A stretch of 62,418 bases of DNA, from positions 1 to 62,418 of the forward strand of contig NZ_JARQTO010000007.1 of the NCBI RefSeq assembly GCF_029577735.1. Direction: 5' to 3'. Shown piece after piece: positions 41,291 through 50,345 of this stretch; the first letter of the stretch is position 1; every line of letters starts with the position of its first letter. The translations under genes were made by a program, and so were the position numbers. Source of the DNA: Exercitatus varius (GTDB lineage: Bacteria; Pseudomonadota; Gammaproteobacteria; Enterobacterales; Pasteurellaceae). Under the pieces are notes generated by a model, which saw nothing but the letters and a program-made list of their open reading frames with translations, made no database searches and had not been told where the DNA came from.

Positions 41291-41296
41291 TATACT
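41291..41296 (+). promoter_or_regulatory. Candidate -10 box of ribB
   Basis: TATACT lies 9 bases before the first conserved base of the FMN riboswitch. The -35 is poor (T-run region near 41269-41274), so this is a weak call. Confidence 0.45.
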
Positions 41297-41304
41297 ATCG
41301 CCGC

Positions 41305-41427
41305 ATTCTCAGGGCAGGGTGAAATTCCCTACTGGCGGTCAAGCCCGCGAGCGTTTGTCGTAAGGCAAAGTCAGCAGATTTGGTGAAATTCCAAAGCCAA
41401 CAGTTACAGTCTGGATGAAAGAGAATA
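41305..41427 (+). ncRNA. FMN riboswitch (RFN element)
   Basis: The element starts with ATTCTCAGGGCAGGGTGAAA and continues through TTCCCTACTGGCGGT, AGCCCGCGAGCG, GTCAGCAGATTTGGTGAAAT, CCAAAGCCAACAGTTACAGT and CTGGATGAAAGAGAA, so all strongly conserved blocks of the RFN fold are in order. It lies before ribB, an FMN-controlled riboflavin gene in many bacteria. A perfect 8-base hairpin (ACCGTTTT...AAAACGGT, 41429-41452) follows directly and probably forms the expression platform, by termination or by sequestering the ribosome binding site 40 bases later. Confidence 0.95.
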
Positions 41428-41505
41428 AACCGTTTTGCGATCGTAAAACGGTCTTTCCCATTTCCCGCCCTGATTCTGGTACGATGTATTTACAAGGAAT
41501 TTACT

Positions 41506-42141
41506 ATGAATCAGTCTTTATTTGCTCAATTCGGCACTGCCGAAGAGCGCGTCGTCAACGCAATTAATGCGTTTAAACAAGGCAACGGTGTACTCGTTTT
41601 GGATGATGAGGATCGCGAAAACGAAGGGGATTTAATTTTCCCGGCGGAAACGATCACAACCGAACAAATGGCAAAACTTATCCGTTTCGGCAGCGGTATC
41701 GTCTGTTTGTGTATTACGGACGAACTTTGTCGGCAGTTGGATTTACCGCCGATGGTGCAAAATAATACCAGCGTAAATAAAACGGCGTTTACCGTGACCA
41801 TCGAGGCCGCGCAAGGCGTATCCACCGGGGTATCGGCGGCCGATCGTGTGACCACGGTGAAAGCGGCGGTGGCGGACGGCGCCAAACCGTCGGATTTGCA
41901 CCGCCCGGGGCACATTTTCCCTTTGCGTGCGGCGAAAGGCGGCGTGTTAACCCGTCGCGGGCACACTGAAGCCGCGGTGGATTTAGCCGTATTGGCGGGA
42001 TATAAACCGGCGGGCGTCATTTGTGAAATTACCAATGACGACGGCACCATGGCTCGCGCGCCTCAGTTGATCAAATTCGCGCGGGAATTCGGTTATGCCG
42101 TGGTCACGATTGAAGATTTAGCGGCCTATCTGGCGCAATAG
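41506..42141 (+). CDS. ribB: 3,4-dihydroxy-2-butanone-4-phosphate synthase
   Basis: A 211-residue cytoplasmic enzyme that converts ribulose 5-phosphate to dihydroxybutanone phosphate and formate for riboflavin synthesis. VLVLDDEDRENEGDLIFPAE holds the acidic metal-binding cluster, and GVSAADRVTT, DLHRPGHIFPL and RRGHTEAAVDLA are the other active-site segments. The GTP cyclohydrolase II domain found in RibBA fusions is absent. It is monocistronic behind the FMN riboswitch, so made only when FMN is low. Length and start match the E. coli enzyme. Confidence 0.97.
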   Translation: MNQSLFAQFGTAEERVVNAINAFKQGNGVLVLDDEDRENEGDLIFPAETITTEQMAKLIRFGSGIVCLCITDELCRQLDLPPMVQNNTSVNKTAFTVTIEAAQGVSTGVSAADRVTTVKAAVADGAKPSDLHRPGHIFPLRAAKGGVLTRRGHTEAAVDLAVLAGYKPAGVICEITNDDGTMARAPQLIKFAREFGYAVVTIEDLAAYLAQ

Positions 42142-42158
42142 CCATCTTCGTTTCAATT

Positions 42159-42200
42159 AAAGTGCGGGCAAAAATTCTTTCGTTTTTTTGCCCGCACTTT
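42159..42200. terminator. USS inverted pair (GGGC variant) between ribB and xylR
   Basis: AAAGTGCGGGCAAAAA at 42159-42174 pairs perfectly with 42185-42200. Both arms have GGGC/GCCC. It separates convergent genes and so probably works in both directions. Confidence 0.8.
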
Positions 42201-42204
42201 TGGT

Positions 42205-43383
42205 TTAATAAGCCGAAAATTGTTCTCTGAATTCTTTCGGCGTCTGCCGGTGTTCTTTTTTAAATACCGCATAAAAATACTGCAATGACGGGTAACCGCA
42301 AATCTCCGCGATTTCCTGAATCGGTATATCGGTGAATTTCAGCATATTTTTGGCGCGGTCCAGTTTTTCCTCATGAATGACCTGATGAATGGTCTTGTTC
42401 ATTTCGGCTTTAAAGCGTTGTTCAAGATTGGAACGGGAAATGCGCAGGTGATCCAGCACTTGCTCGGTTTTTATTCCCTGAGTCGCGTGATGGCGAATAT
42501 AATGCATGGCTTGAATAACCAGCGGATCGTGCAGGGAACGGTAATCCGTAGAGCGGCGTTGTTCCACCCGTAACGGCGGCACTAAAATCGGTGTTGAGGC
42601 GACGGCCTGTCCTTTTAGCAACTGATCCAATAATTTTGCCGCCTGATAACCGATTTGATTGGTGCCCTGCACTACGGAAGAAAGCGATACGCGGGATAAA
42701 TATTGGATGAGTTCTTCATTATCGATGCCGATAATACAAAGTTCGTCAGGAACCGCGATGTTGAGATATTCGCAAGCCTGCAATAAATGCCTGGCTCGTG
42801 CATCGGTGACGGCAATAATTCCCGTATGCGGCGGCAGATGGCTGATCCAATTGCAGAGTTTGGATTGCACGGCAAGCCAATTATCGGAATGCGCCTGTTC
42901 GCCCAGATAAATATAGGTTTGATGACCGTAATTCCGCATGAGCCGCATGAAGGCGTTTTTGCGTTCCTGCGACCAATGCTTCGGCGTTTCGGCGGGCAAC
43001 CCGTAAAAGGCAAATTGATTGATACCTTTTTGTTTTAAATGCAGGAATGCGGTTTCCACTAAGGCATAATTATCGGTCGCCACATAGGGATGATGAGGAT
43101 AAAACGCAGGATTCTGATAAGAACCGCCCACCGCAATCACCGGAATGGCGGTATGTTCCAGCATGGCGACGGTTTCCGGATCGTCAAAATCCGCGATAAT
43201 GCCGTCAATTTCCAGGTGATGCAAACTTTCCTTTCGGTAAACGAAATCGTCTTCAATGAAAATATTCCACAAACATTGCGATGCCTGAATATACTGCCCG
43301 ACGCCTTCAATGACTTCCCTGTCATAGACTTTGTTGGCGTTAAAAAGCAGTGCGATACGATAATACTTATACTCGTTTGTCAT
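42205..43383 (-). CDS. xylR: Xylose operon regulator XylR
   Basis: A 392-residue activator. An N-terminal LacI/periplasmic-binding-like domain (RIALLFNANKVYDREVIEGVG...) senses xylose. A C-terminal AraC domain has two helix-turn-helices (GIKTEQVLDHLRISRSNLEQRF and PIQEIAEICGYPSLQYFYAVF, followed by KKEHRQTPKEFRE). It presumably binds the large inverted repeat between xylF and xylA. It lies downstream of xylH on the same strand but behind a strong terminator, so it likely has its own promoter in 43384-43470. Confidence 0.95.
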   Translation of the reverse strand: MTNEYKYYRIALLFNANKVYDREVIEGVGQYIQASQCLWNIFIEDDFVYRKESLHHLEIDGIIADFDDPETVAMLEHTAIPVIAVGGSYQNPAFYPHHPYVATDNYALVETAFLHLKQKGINQFAFYGLPAETPKHWSQERKNAFMRLMRNYGHQTYIYLGEQAHSDNWLAVQSKLCNWISHLPPHTGIIAVTDARARHLLQACEYLNIAVPDELCIIGIDNEELIQYLSRVSLSSVVQGTNQIGYQAAKLLDQLLKGQAVASTPILVPPLRVEQRRSTDYRSLHDPLVIQAMHYIRHHATQGIKTEQVLDHLRISRSNLEQRFKAEMNKTIHQVIHEEKLDRAKNMLKFTDIPIQEIAEICGYPSLQYFYAVFKKEHRQTPKEFREQFSAY

Positions 43384-43470
43384 TTGGATTCCCTGAACTG
43401 AAACAGGTTATTATCATAGCCAAATTAACGGATAAGAAAACGGATTTGTTGTCGGGATGTGATTTAGTTC

Positions 43471-43502
43471 AAAAAAATAACCGCACTTGGATAAAGTGCG
43501 GT
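43471..43502 (-). terminator. USS-pair terminator of xylFGH
   Basis: ACCGCACTT at 43480-43488 and AAGTGCGGT at 43494-43502 form a perfect stem with a 5-base loop. On the minus strand it ends in TATTTTTTT. The two USS face away from each other, opposite to the usual pair orientation in this window. Confidence 0.85.
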
Positions 43503-43527
43503 CAAAAATTCGAAAGTTTTTTATCGG

Positions 43528-44655
43528 TTACATTTTTTTCTTGCTCATGGTATCCATCCATACGGCGAGTAATAAAATGGTGCCTTTGACGATATATTGC
43601 CAGAAAGTCGGCACGTCCAGCATGCTCATGCCGTTGTCCAATAAGGCGATAATCAATGCGCCGATTACCACGCCGAAAACGCTGCCGACCCCGCCGGCTA
43701 AGCTGGCGCCGCCGATGACACAAGCGGCGATGGCGTCCAGTTCGGCGTTTTGACCGGCGGAAGGCGCGCCGGCACCTAAACGGGCGCTTAAGATTAAGCC
43801 GGCGATGGCCACCATAAAACCATTAATAGAGAAAATGATCAGTTTTACTTTTTCCACATTAATGCCGGATAATCTCGCCGCGTCAATGTTGCCGCCGATG
43901 GCGTAAATATGCCGGCCGAACGCCGTTTTGCGGGCAATAAACATCCCCGCTACGGCTAAAACGGCGAGCAGCAATACCGGGAACGGAATACCGCGATAAT
44001 CATTTAACAGATAAATCGCGCCTAATACACAAATGGCGAATAAGCCGTATTTCATGGTTTCCTTTCCCGCGTTAGGCACGGATAAATTAAGATTTTGGCG
44101 GGCTTTGCGTTGATAAGATCCCCATAACAGGAAACAAACCACCGCAACAATACCCAAAACCATGCCCGTTGTATCGGATAAATAACCTTGCCCGATTACG
44201 GTCATTTCTTTACTGATGGGCGAAACCGTCGTACCGTTGGTCGCGCCGACCAGCATGCCGCGGAAAATCAACATGCCCGCCAGAGTAACAATGAAAGACG
44301 GGACTTTCCGGTATGCCACCCACCAGCCGGTACAAGTGCCGAATACTACGCCGGCGGCTAATGTCACAGCGACGGTTAAAGGCAACGGCCAGCCCCACCA
44401 CACATCGGCGATAGCGGCAAAACCGCCCAATAATCCCATCATGGAACCTACGGATAAATCAATTTCGGCGGAGATAATCACAAAAATCATACCGATGGCT
44501 AAAATCCCCGTAATGGAAGTCTGGCGCAATAAATTAGAAATGTTACGTGCGCTAAGATAGGCGCCGTCGGTCGCCACAAAGAAGAACGCCATAATCACCA
44601 CGATGGCGATAAACATAATGTAAACCTGTAAATTTATGGATTTCAACTTAGTCAT
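43528..44655 (-). CDS. xylH: D-xylose ABC transporter permease XylH
   Basis: A 375-residue inner-membrane permease of the ribose/xylose ABC family (BPD_transp_2). About ten hydrophobic segments are visible. SAEIDLSVGSMMGLLGG and the permease signature AIAACVIGGASLAGGVGSVFGV with the coupling-helix region, and RKTAFGRHIYAIGGNIDAARLSGI, all match XylH. It is the third gene of xylFGH, four bases after xylG, so translation is coupled. It is followed by a USS terminator and then xylR. Confidence 0.95.
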   Translation of the reverse strand: MTKLKSINLQVYIMFIAIVVIMAFFFVATDGAYLSARNISNLLRQTSITGILAIGMIFVIISAEIDLSVGSMMGLLGGFAAIADVWWGWPLPLTVAVTLAAGVVFGTCTGWWVAYRKVPSFIVTLAGMLIFRGMLVGATNGTTVSPISKEMTVIGQGYLSDTTGMVLGIVAVVCFLLWGSYQRKARQNLNLSVPNAGKETMKYGLFAICVLGAIYLLNDYRGIPFPVLLLAVLAVAGMFIARKTAFGRHIYAIGGNIDAARLSGINVEKVKLIIFSINGFMVAIAGLILSARLGAGAPSAGQNAELDAIAACVIGGASLAGGVGSVFGVVIGALIIALLDNGMSMLDVPTFWQYIVKGTILLLAVWMDTMSKKKM

Positions 44656-44658
44656 AGA

Positions 44659-46173
44659 TTACTCCTTAAGCGCCGCTTCCATCACTTGTTCCTGGGTTAA
44701 ATTGTTATTGATTAAATCCGCTTTAATTCGTCCTTGATGCATGACCAATACGCGATCGCTAATGCCCAGCACTTCCGGTAATTCGGATGAAATCACAATT
44801 ACCGCCATTCCCTCTTGCGCCAATCGGTTGATTAATTTGTAAATTTCATATTTCGCCCCCACGTCGATGCCTCGGGTCGGCTCGTCCAGAATTAAAATTC
44901 GGGGATTTAGTAACAACGATTTCGCCAAAATGGCTTTTTGCTGATTGCCGCCGCTCAGGCGGCCAATGGCTAATTCCGGCGAAGAGGTTTTCACTTTTAA
45001 TTTGGCAATGGATTGGTTGATCACGGTTTCTTCCAGGGCTTCATTAATCACTTTTCCGCCGAAACAGAATTGTCTGAGAGAAGATAACGTAATGTTTTTC
45101 CCCACGCCCATAATCGGCACGATGCCGTGTTTTTTCCGATCTTCCGGAACCATCACGATTTGATTTTTTATGGCTTCCGCACAATTACGGATTTTGACTT
45201 TTTGATTGCGAATAAAAATATCGCCCTGATATTTGCCTTGGTAAGAACCGAAAAGGCATTGCGCCATTTCGGTGCGCCCGGAGCCGACCAGTCCGGCGAC
45301 GCCCAAAATTTCGCCGGTATGTAATTTGAACTTCGCGTTGTCGACCCGTTTAATATGAGTATTAATCGGGTGCCAGGCGGACAGGTTTTCAACCCGCAGG
45401 ATTTCTTCGCCGATTTGATGCGCGTCATGAGGATAAAGCGAAGTGATTTCACGCCCTACCATCATGGTGATAATGTCATCTTCCGACATACCGGCGGCAG
45501 CTCGGGTGCCGATATGTTCGCCGTCCCGAATCACACAGATTTTATCCGAGATGGTTTTAACTTCATTTAATTTATGGGAAATATAAATGCAAGCGATATT
45601 ATGAGCGCTTAAATCTTTCACTAAATCCAATAAAATTGCGGTTTCTTTTTCCGTTAAGGAGGCGGTGGGTTCGTCCAGAATTAAAAGACGGACTTGTTTA
45701 TTGAGGGCTTTGGCGATTTCCACCAGCTGTTGCTGACCTAATCCCAGTTCGCCGACTTTAGTATTCGGGTCGATATCCAACTGTACTTGCTCTAACATGG
45801 TTTTGCAGCGTAAATACATTTCGTTGTCGTCGGTAATGCCGGATTTCACCATTTCATTGCCTAAAAACATGTTTTCAAGCACGGTCATGTTTTTGACCAG
45901 GGTTAATTCCTGGTGAATGATGGAAATGCCCTTTTCTTCCGTATCTTTAATTCCTTTGGCGATTAAGGGTTCGCCGGAAAAATAAATTTCCCCGCTAAAA
46001 TCGCCGTGCGGGTAAATTCCGCATAATACCTTCATCAAGGTGGATTTGCCCGAACCGTTTTCACCGCATAAAGAGAGAATTTCCCCGGTCTCTAACGAAA
46101 TGGAAATATTATGTAATGCGGTTACATCACCGAATTTTTTGGTGATATTTTTCATTTCTAATAATTGAGCCAT
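44659..46173 (-). CDS. xylG: D-xylose ABC transporter ATPase XylG
   Basis: A 504-residue double ATPase. The first domain has Walker A GENGSGKST, Q-loop and LSGG-like LGLGQQQLVEIAKAL, and Walker B LLILDEPTA. The second has the degenerate Walker A VAGLVGSGRTEMAQ, LSGGNQQKAILAK and LILDEPTRGIDVGAKYEIY. This pairing is typical of ribose/xylose-type importers. It is the second gene of xylFGH, separated from xylF by 87 bases that hold a USS hairpin. Confidence 0.96.
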   Translation of the reverse strand: MAQLLEMKNITKKFGDVTALHNISISLETGEILSLCGENGSGKSTLMKVLCGIYPHGDFSGEIYFSGEPLIAKGIKDTEEKGISIIHQELTLVKNMTVLENMFLGNEMVKSGITDDNEMYLRCKTMLEQVQLDIDPNTKVGELGLGQQQLVEIAKALNKQVRLLILDEPTASLTEKETAILLDLVKDLSAHNIACIYISHKLNEVKTISDKICVIRDGEHIGTRAAAGMSEDDIITMMVGREITSLYPHDAHQIGEEILRVENLSAWHPINTHIKRVDNAKFKLHTGEILGVAGLVGSGRTEMAQCLFGSYQGKYQGDIFIRNQKVKIRNCAEAIKNQIVMVPEDRKKHGIVPIMGVGKNITLSSLRQFCFGGKVINEALEETVINQSIAKLKVKTSSPELAIGRLSGGNQQKAILAKSLLLNPRILILDEPTRGIDVGAKYEIYKLINRLAQEGMAVIVISSELPEVLGISDRVLVMHQGRIKADLINNNLTQEQVMEAALKE

Positions 46174-46198
46174 AAAAACATCCTCGGATTTTGGGTTG

Positions 46199-46240
46199 AA
46201 AGTGCGGTCGAAAAAACGTAAGAAATTTTGACCGCACTTT
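46199..46240 (-). terminator. USS hairpin inside the xylFGH operon
   Basis: AAAGTGCGGTC at 46199-46209 pairs with 46230-46240. It lies between xylF and xylG within one operon, so it is likely a leaky terminator or 3'-end stabiliser that raises the amount of binding protein relative to the transporter core. Confidence 0.65.
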
Positions 46241-46260
46241 TGAGAAGTTACATTGCCGAA

Positions 46261-47259
46261 TTATTGATAAACCGCCTCTTTGGTGTGAAAACCGTCTTTG
46301 ATAACGGTGCTGTCGATGTTGTCTTTGGTGACCACGATCGGATCGAGCAGATAAGCGTCCACCTCTTTCAACCCGTTGTTTAATTTAGCGTTGGATTCAA
46401 TTTTGCTTTCTTTACCTAAGGCCACCGCAATTTCAGCCGCTTTATCCGCCAGATTGGTAATCGGTTTGTACACGGTCATGGTTTGCGTGCCTTCCACAAT
46501 ACGTTTAATCGCCGCTAAATCCGCATCTTGACCGGAAATCGCCACTTTGCCGGATAATCCTTGCGCGCTTAACGCCTGGATTGCGCCGCCTGCGGTGGCA
46601 TCGTTGGAGGCGACGACCGCATCAATGTTATTTTTGTTTGCGGTTAAGGCGTTTTCCATAATTTGTAAGGCTTTTTCCGCAAGCCAGCTGTCAACCCATT
46701 GATCGCCCACCACTTTAATTTTGCCGCTGTCGATTAACGGCTGTAGCACTTTCATTTGACCTTTACGGAACAATTTCGCGTTGTTGTCCACAGGCGAGCC
46801 GCCCATCAGGAAATAATTTCCTTCCGGTTTTTTCTCAACAATTGCGCCGGCTTGTAATTCGCCCACTTTTTCGTTATCGAAGGATACGTAAAAATCCAGG
46901 TCCGCATTATTAATTAAACGGTCGTAAGCTAATACTTTCACTCCTTCTTTTTTAGCTTCCGCAATCACATTGCTTAACACATCGCCGTTATGAGGAATAA
47001 TCACTAAAACATCCACATTTTTATTCAACATATTTTCAATTTGTGAAATTTGTGCCGCATCGTCGCCGTTTGCCGACTGAACCAATACTTTCGCGCCCAG
47101 AGCTTCCGCTTTTTTGGTAAAGATATCCCGGTCTTTCTGCCATCTTTCCAAACGTAAATCGTCAATAGACATGCCAATGGTTAAATCTTTTGCTAAAGCC
47201 GGATTGCAACAGATTGAAACCGCCGCAACAAGCGATAATAAAGCCGTTTTCATTTTCAT
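46261..47259 (-). CDS. xylF: D-xylose-binding periplasmic protein XylF
   Basis: A 332-residue periplasmic binding protein. A signal peptide of about 23 residues (KTALLSLVAAVSICCNPALA) is followed by DLTIGMSIDDLRLERWQKDR, the conserved xylose-binding N-terminal segment, VVASNDATAGGAIQAL and SGQDADLAAIKRI. It delivers xylose to XylGH. First gene of the operon, divergent from xylA; a GAGGTG site precedes the ATG. Confidence 0.96.
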   Translation of the reverse strand: MKMKTALLSLVAAVSICCNPALAKDLTIGMSIDDLRLERWQKDRDIFTKKAEALGAKVLVQSANGDDAAQISQIENMLNKNVDVLVIIPHNGDVLSNVIAEAKKEGVKVLAYDRLINNADLDFYVSFDNEKVGELQAGAIVEKKPEGNYFLMGGSPVDNNAKLFRKGQMKVLQPLIDSGKIKVVGDQWVDSWLAEKALQIMENALTANKNNIDAVVASNDATAGGAIQALSAQGLSGKVAISGQDADLAAIKRIVEGTQTMTVYKPITNLADKAAEIAVALGKESKIESNAKLNNGLKEVDAYLLDPIVVTKDNIDSTVIKDGFHTKEAVYQ

Positions 47260-47362
47260 AATGACACCTCGAATAGTTAGGTTAATGACGTTAGAGCAAC
47301 AACCAACTTAGCTCTGAACGAAGTTTGAGCATCTTGTCGGCTAAATTCAATTATCAGATTTG

Positions 47363-47388
47363 ATAATGTCATTACGTTTTTTCATTTC
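47363..47388 (-). promoter_or_regulatory. Presumed XylR site facing xylF
   Basis: On the minus strand this 26-base element reads GAAATGAAAAAACGTAATGA and onward. It matches the site at 47418-47443 in 23 of 26 positions, in inverted orientation, with the first 14 identical. Confidence 0.7.
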
Positions 47389-47404
47389 TGTGATCCCCCG
47401 CACA
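47389..47404. promoter_or_regulatory. CRP site between the XylR arms
   Basis: TGTGATCCCCCGCACA matches TGTGA-N6-TCACA in nine of ten positions. It sits directly beside the xylF-side XylR arm in the divergent xylF/xylA region, as in the E. coli xyl control region. Confidence 0.7.
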
Positions 47405-47417
47405 ATTACGAATTATC

Positions 47418-47443
47418 GAAATGAAAAAACGAAATAACATAAT
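47418..47443 (+). promoter_or_regulatory. Presumed XylR site facing xylA
   Basis: GAAATGAAAAAACGAAATAA and onward to 47443; GAAAT recurs with 13-base spacing (47418, 47431), consistent with two AraC-type half-sites on one face of DNA. It ends about 70 bases before xylA. Confidence 0.7.
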
Positions 47444-47515
47444 TGCGGGTAATCTCATTTTTTCCGATGATGCTTGCGAACGTTATTCACTCATGTCCAT
47501 TTAGGAGAAACCATT

Positions 47516-48829
47516 ATGACAAACTACTTCGACAAAATTGAAAAAGTAAAATATGAAGGTGCGGATTCGACTAATCCGTTCGCATACAAACACTACAATG
47601 CGAATGAAGTGATTTTAGGGAAAACGATGGCGGAACATTTACGATTAGCCGTGTGTTATTGGCATACTTTCTGCTGGAACGGTAATGACATGTTCGGAGT
47701 GGGTTCGCTTGATCGCAGTTGGCAAAAAATGTCGGATCCGCTGGCGGCGGCAAAACAAAAAGCGGATATCGCTTTTGAATTTTTAACCAAATTAGGTGTG
47801 CCTTATTACTGTTTCCACGATGTGGATATCGCGCCGGAAGGCAATTCATATCGGGAATATGTCAGCAATTTCAATACGATAGTGGATATTCTGGAACAAA
47901 AACAAGCGGAAAGCGGAGTGAAATTGTTGTGGGGAACGGCAAACTGTTTTAGCCATCCGCGGTATATGTCCGGTGCGGCCACCAATCCGAATCCTGAAAT
48001 TTTCGCCCGTGCCGCCGCCCAGGTGTTTAACGCCATGAACGCCACCAAACGTTTAGGCGGAGAAAATTATGTATTGTGGGGCGGTCGTGAAGGTTATGAA
48101 ACGTTATTAAATACGGATTTACGCCGGGAACGCGAGCAAATCGGTCGCTTTATGCAAATGGTGGCGGAACATAAACATAAAATCGGTTTCAACGGCACCT
48201 TATTAATCGAGCCGAAACCTCAGGAACCGACCAAACATCAATACGATTATGACGTTGCGACGGTTTACGGTTTCTTAAAACAATTCGGCTTGGAAAAAGA
48301 AATCAAGGTCAACATTGAAGCGAATCATGCCACCTTGGCGGGACATTCCTTCCAGCATGAAATCGCTACCGCCGCCGCCTTGGATATTTTAGGTTCTATC
48401 GACGCCAACCGCGGCGATCCGCAACTCGGTTGGGATACCGACCAATTCCCGAACAGCGTGGAAGAAAACACGTTAGCGCTTTATGAAATTTTAAAAGCCG
48501 GCGGCTTAACCACGGGCGGCTTCAACTTCGATGCGAAAATCCGCCGTCAAAGTATCGATCCTGAGGATTTATTCTACGGTCATATCGGCGCTATCGACGT
48601 GCTGGCGTTATCTTTAAAACGCGCCGCCAAAATGCTGGAAGATAATGTGTTGCAAAATCTGCTGGAGCAACGTTACGCGGGCTGGAACGGCGAATTGGGA
48701 CAACAGATTTTAACCGGTAAATCTTCCCTTGAAGCGCTGGCTCAAGTGGCGCAAACATTGGATCCTAAACCGGTTTCCGGTCGACAGGAATATCTTGAAA
48801 ACTTGGTGAACGGTTATATTTATCGTTAA
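47516..48829 (+). CDS. xylA: Xylose isomerase
   Basis: A 437-residue cytoplasmic metalloenzyme converting D-xylose to D-xylulose. Catalytic His is in CYWHTFCWNG and YYCFHDVD, metal ligands in LIEPKPQEPTKHQYD and VNIEANHATLAGHSFQHE, and WDTDQFP carries the last Asp. ATG 47516 follows TAGGAG; the frame to 47474 lacks a start with a site. Divergent from xylFGH and under XylR/CRP. A USS hairpin separates it from xylB. Confidence 0.97.
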   Translation: MTNYFDKIEKVKYEGADSTNPFAYKHYNANEVILGKTMAEHLRLAVCYWHTFCWNGNDMFGVGSLDRSWQKMSDPLAAAKQKADIAFEFLTKLGVPYYCFHDVDIAPEGNSYREYVSNFNTIVDILEQKQAESGVKLLWGTANCFSHPRYMSGAATNPNPEIFARAAAQVFNAMNATKRLGGENYVLWGGREGYETLLNTDLRREREQIGRFMQMVAEHKHKIGFNGTLLIEPKPQEPTKHQYDYDVATVYGFLKQFGLEKEIKVNIEANHATLAGHSFQHEIATAAALDILGSIDANRGDPQLGWDTDQFPNSVEENTLALYEILKAGGLTTGGFNFDAKIRRQSIDPEDLFYGHIGAIDVLALSLKRAAKMLEDNVLQNLLEQRYAGWNGELGQQILTGKSSLEALAQVAQTLDPKPVSGRQEYLENLVNGYIYR

Positions 48830-48838
48830 TTCCATCGT

Positions 48839-48879
48839 AAAGTGCGGTTGAAAAATCTTTGTTTTTTTGACCGCACTTT
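48839..48879 (+). terminator. USS hairpin between xylA and xylB
   Basis: AAAGTGCGG at 48839-48847 pairs with the complementary core at 48871-48879; the left arm continues TTGAAAA instead of TCAAAA. Placed within a two-gene operon, it may attenuate xylB, which is needed in smaller amounts. Confidence 0.6.
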
Positions 48880-48894
48880 TAATAAGGAGCCTTT

Positions 48895-50340
48895 ATGTAT
48901 ATTGGTATCGACTTAGGCACTTCCGGGGTAAAAGCGGTTCTGTTAGATGAAAATCAACGTATCGTTGCCGCCACGCAACAATCTCTTCCCATTTCCCGCC
49001 CGCACCCGCTTTGGTCGGAGCAAAATCCCGAAGACTGGTGGCATGCCGCCAATCTTGCCATGTTAGCGCTTGCCCGGCAGCAGGATTTATCTGCGGTAAA
49101 AGCCATCGGTTTAACCGGACAAATGCACGGCGCCACCTTGTTAGATAAACAAAACAACGTGTTGCGGCCAGCGATCTTATGGAATGACGGGCGCAGTTTT
49201 GCCGAATGCGAAGAACTGGAAAAACGCGTTCCCCGTTCTCGCGAAATTACCGGCAATTTAATGATGCCGGGATTCACCGCGCCTAAACTTAAGTGGGTTC
49301 GTCGGCATGAACCCGCTGTTGCGGAAAAAATCAGTAAAGTGTTGTTGCCGAAAGATTATTTGCGCCTGATGATGACCGGTGAATACGCATCCGATATGTC
49401 CGATGCCTCCGGCACCATGTGGTTGAATGTGGCGGAACGGAATTGGGACAAATCTTTGCTCGACGCCTGCGGACTGGACGAAAGCAATATGCCGAAACTG
49501 TTTGAAGGTAATCAAATCACGGGATATTTGCGTGCGGATCTTGCCAAAAACTGGAAAATGAATGCGGTGCCGGTGGTGGCCGGCGGCGGCGATAATGCGG
49601 CGGGCGCTATCGGCATCGGTTTGTATAAAACGGGGCAAGCTATGCTGTCTTTGGGCACTTCCGGCGTGTATTTCGTGGTCACTGATAAATTCACTGCGAA
49701 CCCGCAAAAAGCGGTGCACAGTTTCTGTCACGCCTTGCCGGACCGCTGGCATTTAATGTCGGTCATTTTAAGTGCGGCTTCCGCCGTGGATTGGGTGCAA
49801 AAATCCGCAGGAATTGCGGACATTCAAACGTTATTTCAAAAAGTGGAAAAAAGTGCGGTCAATTCCGAGGCGATTTTTTTACCTTATCTTTCCGGCGAGC
49901 GCACCCCGCATAACGACGCCAATGCCAAAGGCGTATTCTGGGGATTAAGCCATAACGACGATCAAATCTCCATAGCGAAAGCCGTGGTGGAAGGCGTGAG
50001 TTTCGCCCTGGCGGAAGGCATTGACGTTTTGCATGAAACCGGCGTGACGGCGGATCACATCGCTTTAATCGGCGGCGGGGCGAAGAGCGCTTACTGGCGC
50101 CAACTGCTGGCGGACGTTTCGGGCAGAACCATGGAATATCGCACCGGCGGCGATGTGGGACCGGCTCTCGGCGCGGCTAAATTGGCGCAAATTGCGTTGA
50201 ATCCTCATGAAGATATCGCGAATTTCTGCCGTCCTTTGCCGTTAGAAGCGATTTATCGTCCGAATGCCGAACGCACCGCGTATTACGCGGAAAAACGGGC
50301 GAAATACGCGGCGTTGTATCAGCGGCTGAAAGGACTTTAA
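48895..50340 (+). CDS. xylB: Xylulokinase
   Basis: A 481-residue FGGY-family kinase that phosphorylates D-xylulose with ATP for entry to the pentose phosphate pathway. MYIGIDLGTSGVKAVLLDE (phosphate loop), GLTGQMHGATLLD (catalytic region), VAGGGDNAAGAIGIG and the C-terminal FGGY signature equivalents ALIGGGAKSAYWRQLLADV are present. It has AAGGAG before the ATG. A USS within the gene encodes KSAVNSE. A long inverted repeat follows the stop. Confidence 0.97.
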   Translation: MYIGIDLGTSGVKAVLLDENQRIVAATQQSLPISRPHPLWSEQNPEDWWHAANLAMLALARQQDLSAVKAIGLTGQMHGATLLDKQNNVLRPAILWNDGRSFAECEELEKRVPRSREITGNLMMPGFTAPKLKWVRRHEPAVAEKISKVLLPKDYLRLMMTGEYASDMSDASGTMWLNVAERNWDKSLLDACGLDESNMPKLFEGNQITGYLRADLAKNWKMNAVPVVAGGGDNAAGAIGIGLYKTGQAMLSLGTSGVYFVVTDKFTANPQKAVHSFCHALPDRWHLMSVILSAASAVDWVQKSAGIADIQTLFQKVEKSAVNSEAIFLPYLSGERTPHNDANAKGVFWGLSHNDDQISIAKAVVEGVSFALAEGIDVLHETGVTADHIALIGGGAKSAYWRQLLADVSGRTMEYRTGGDVGPALGAAKLAQIALNPHEDIANFCRPLPLEAIYRPNAERTAYYAEKRAKYAALYQRLKGL

Positions 50341-50345
50341 ACGCT

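Noticed and set aside
41526..42050. 174-residue frame opposite ribB
   Set aside because: It is fully antisense to ribB, whose motifs are unmistakable; low-complexity Ser/Thr composition fits a shadow.
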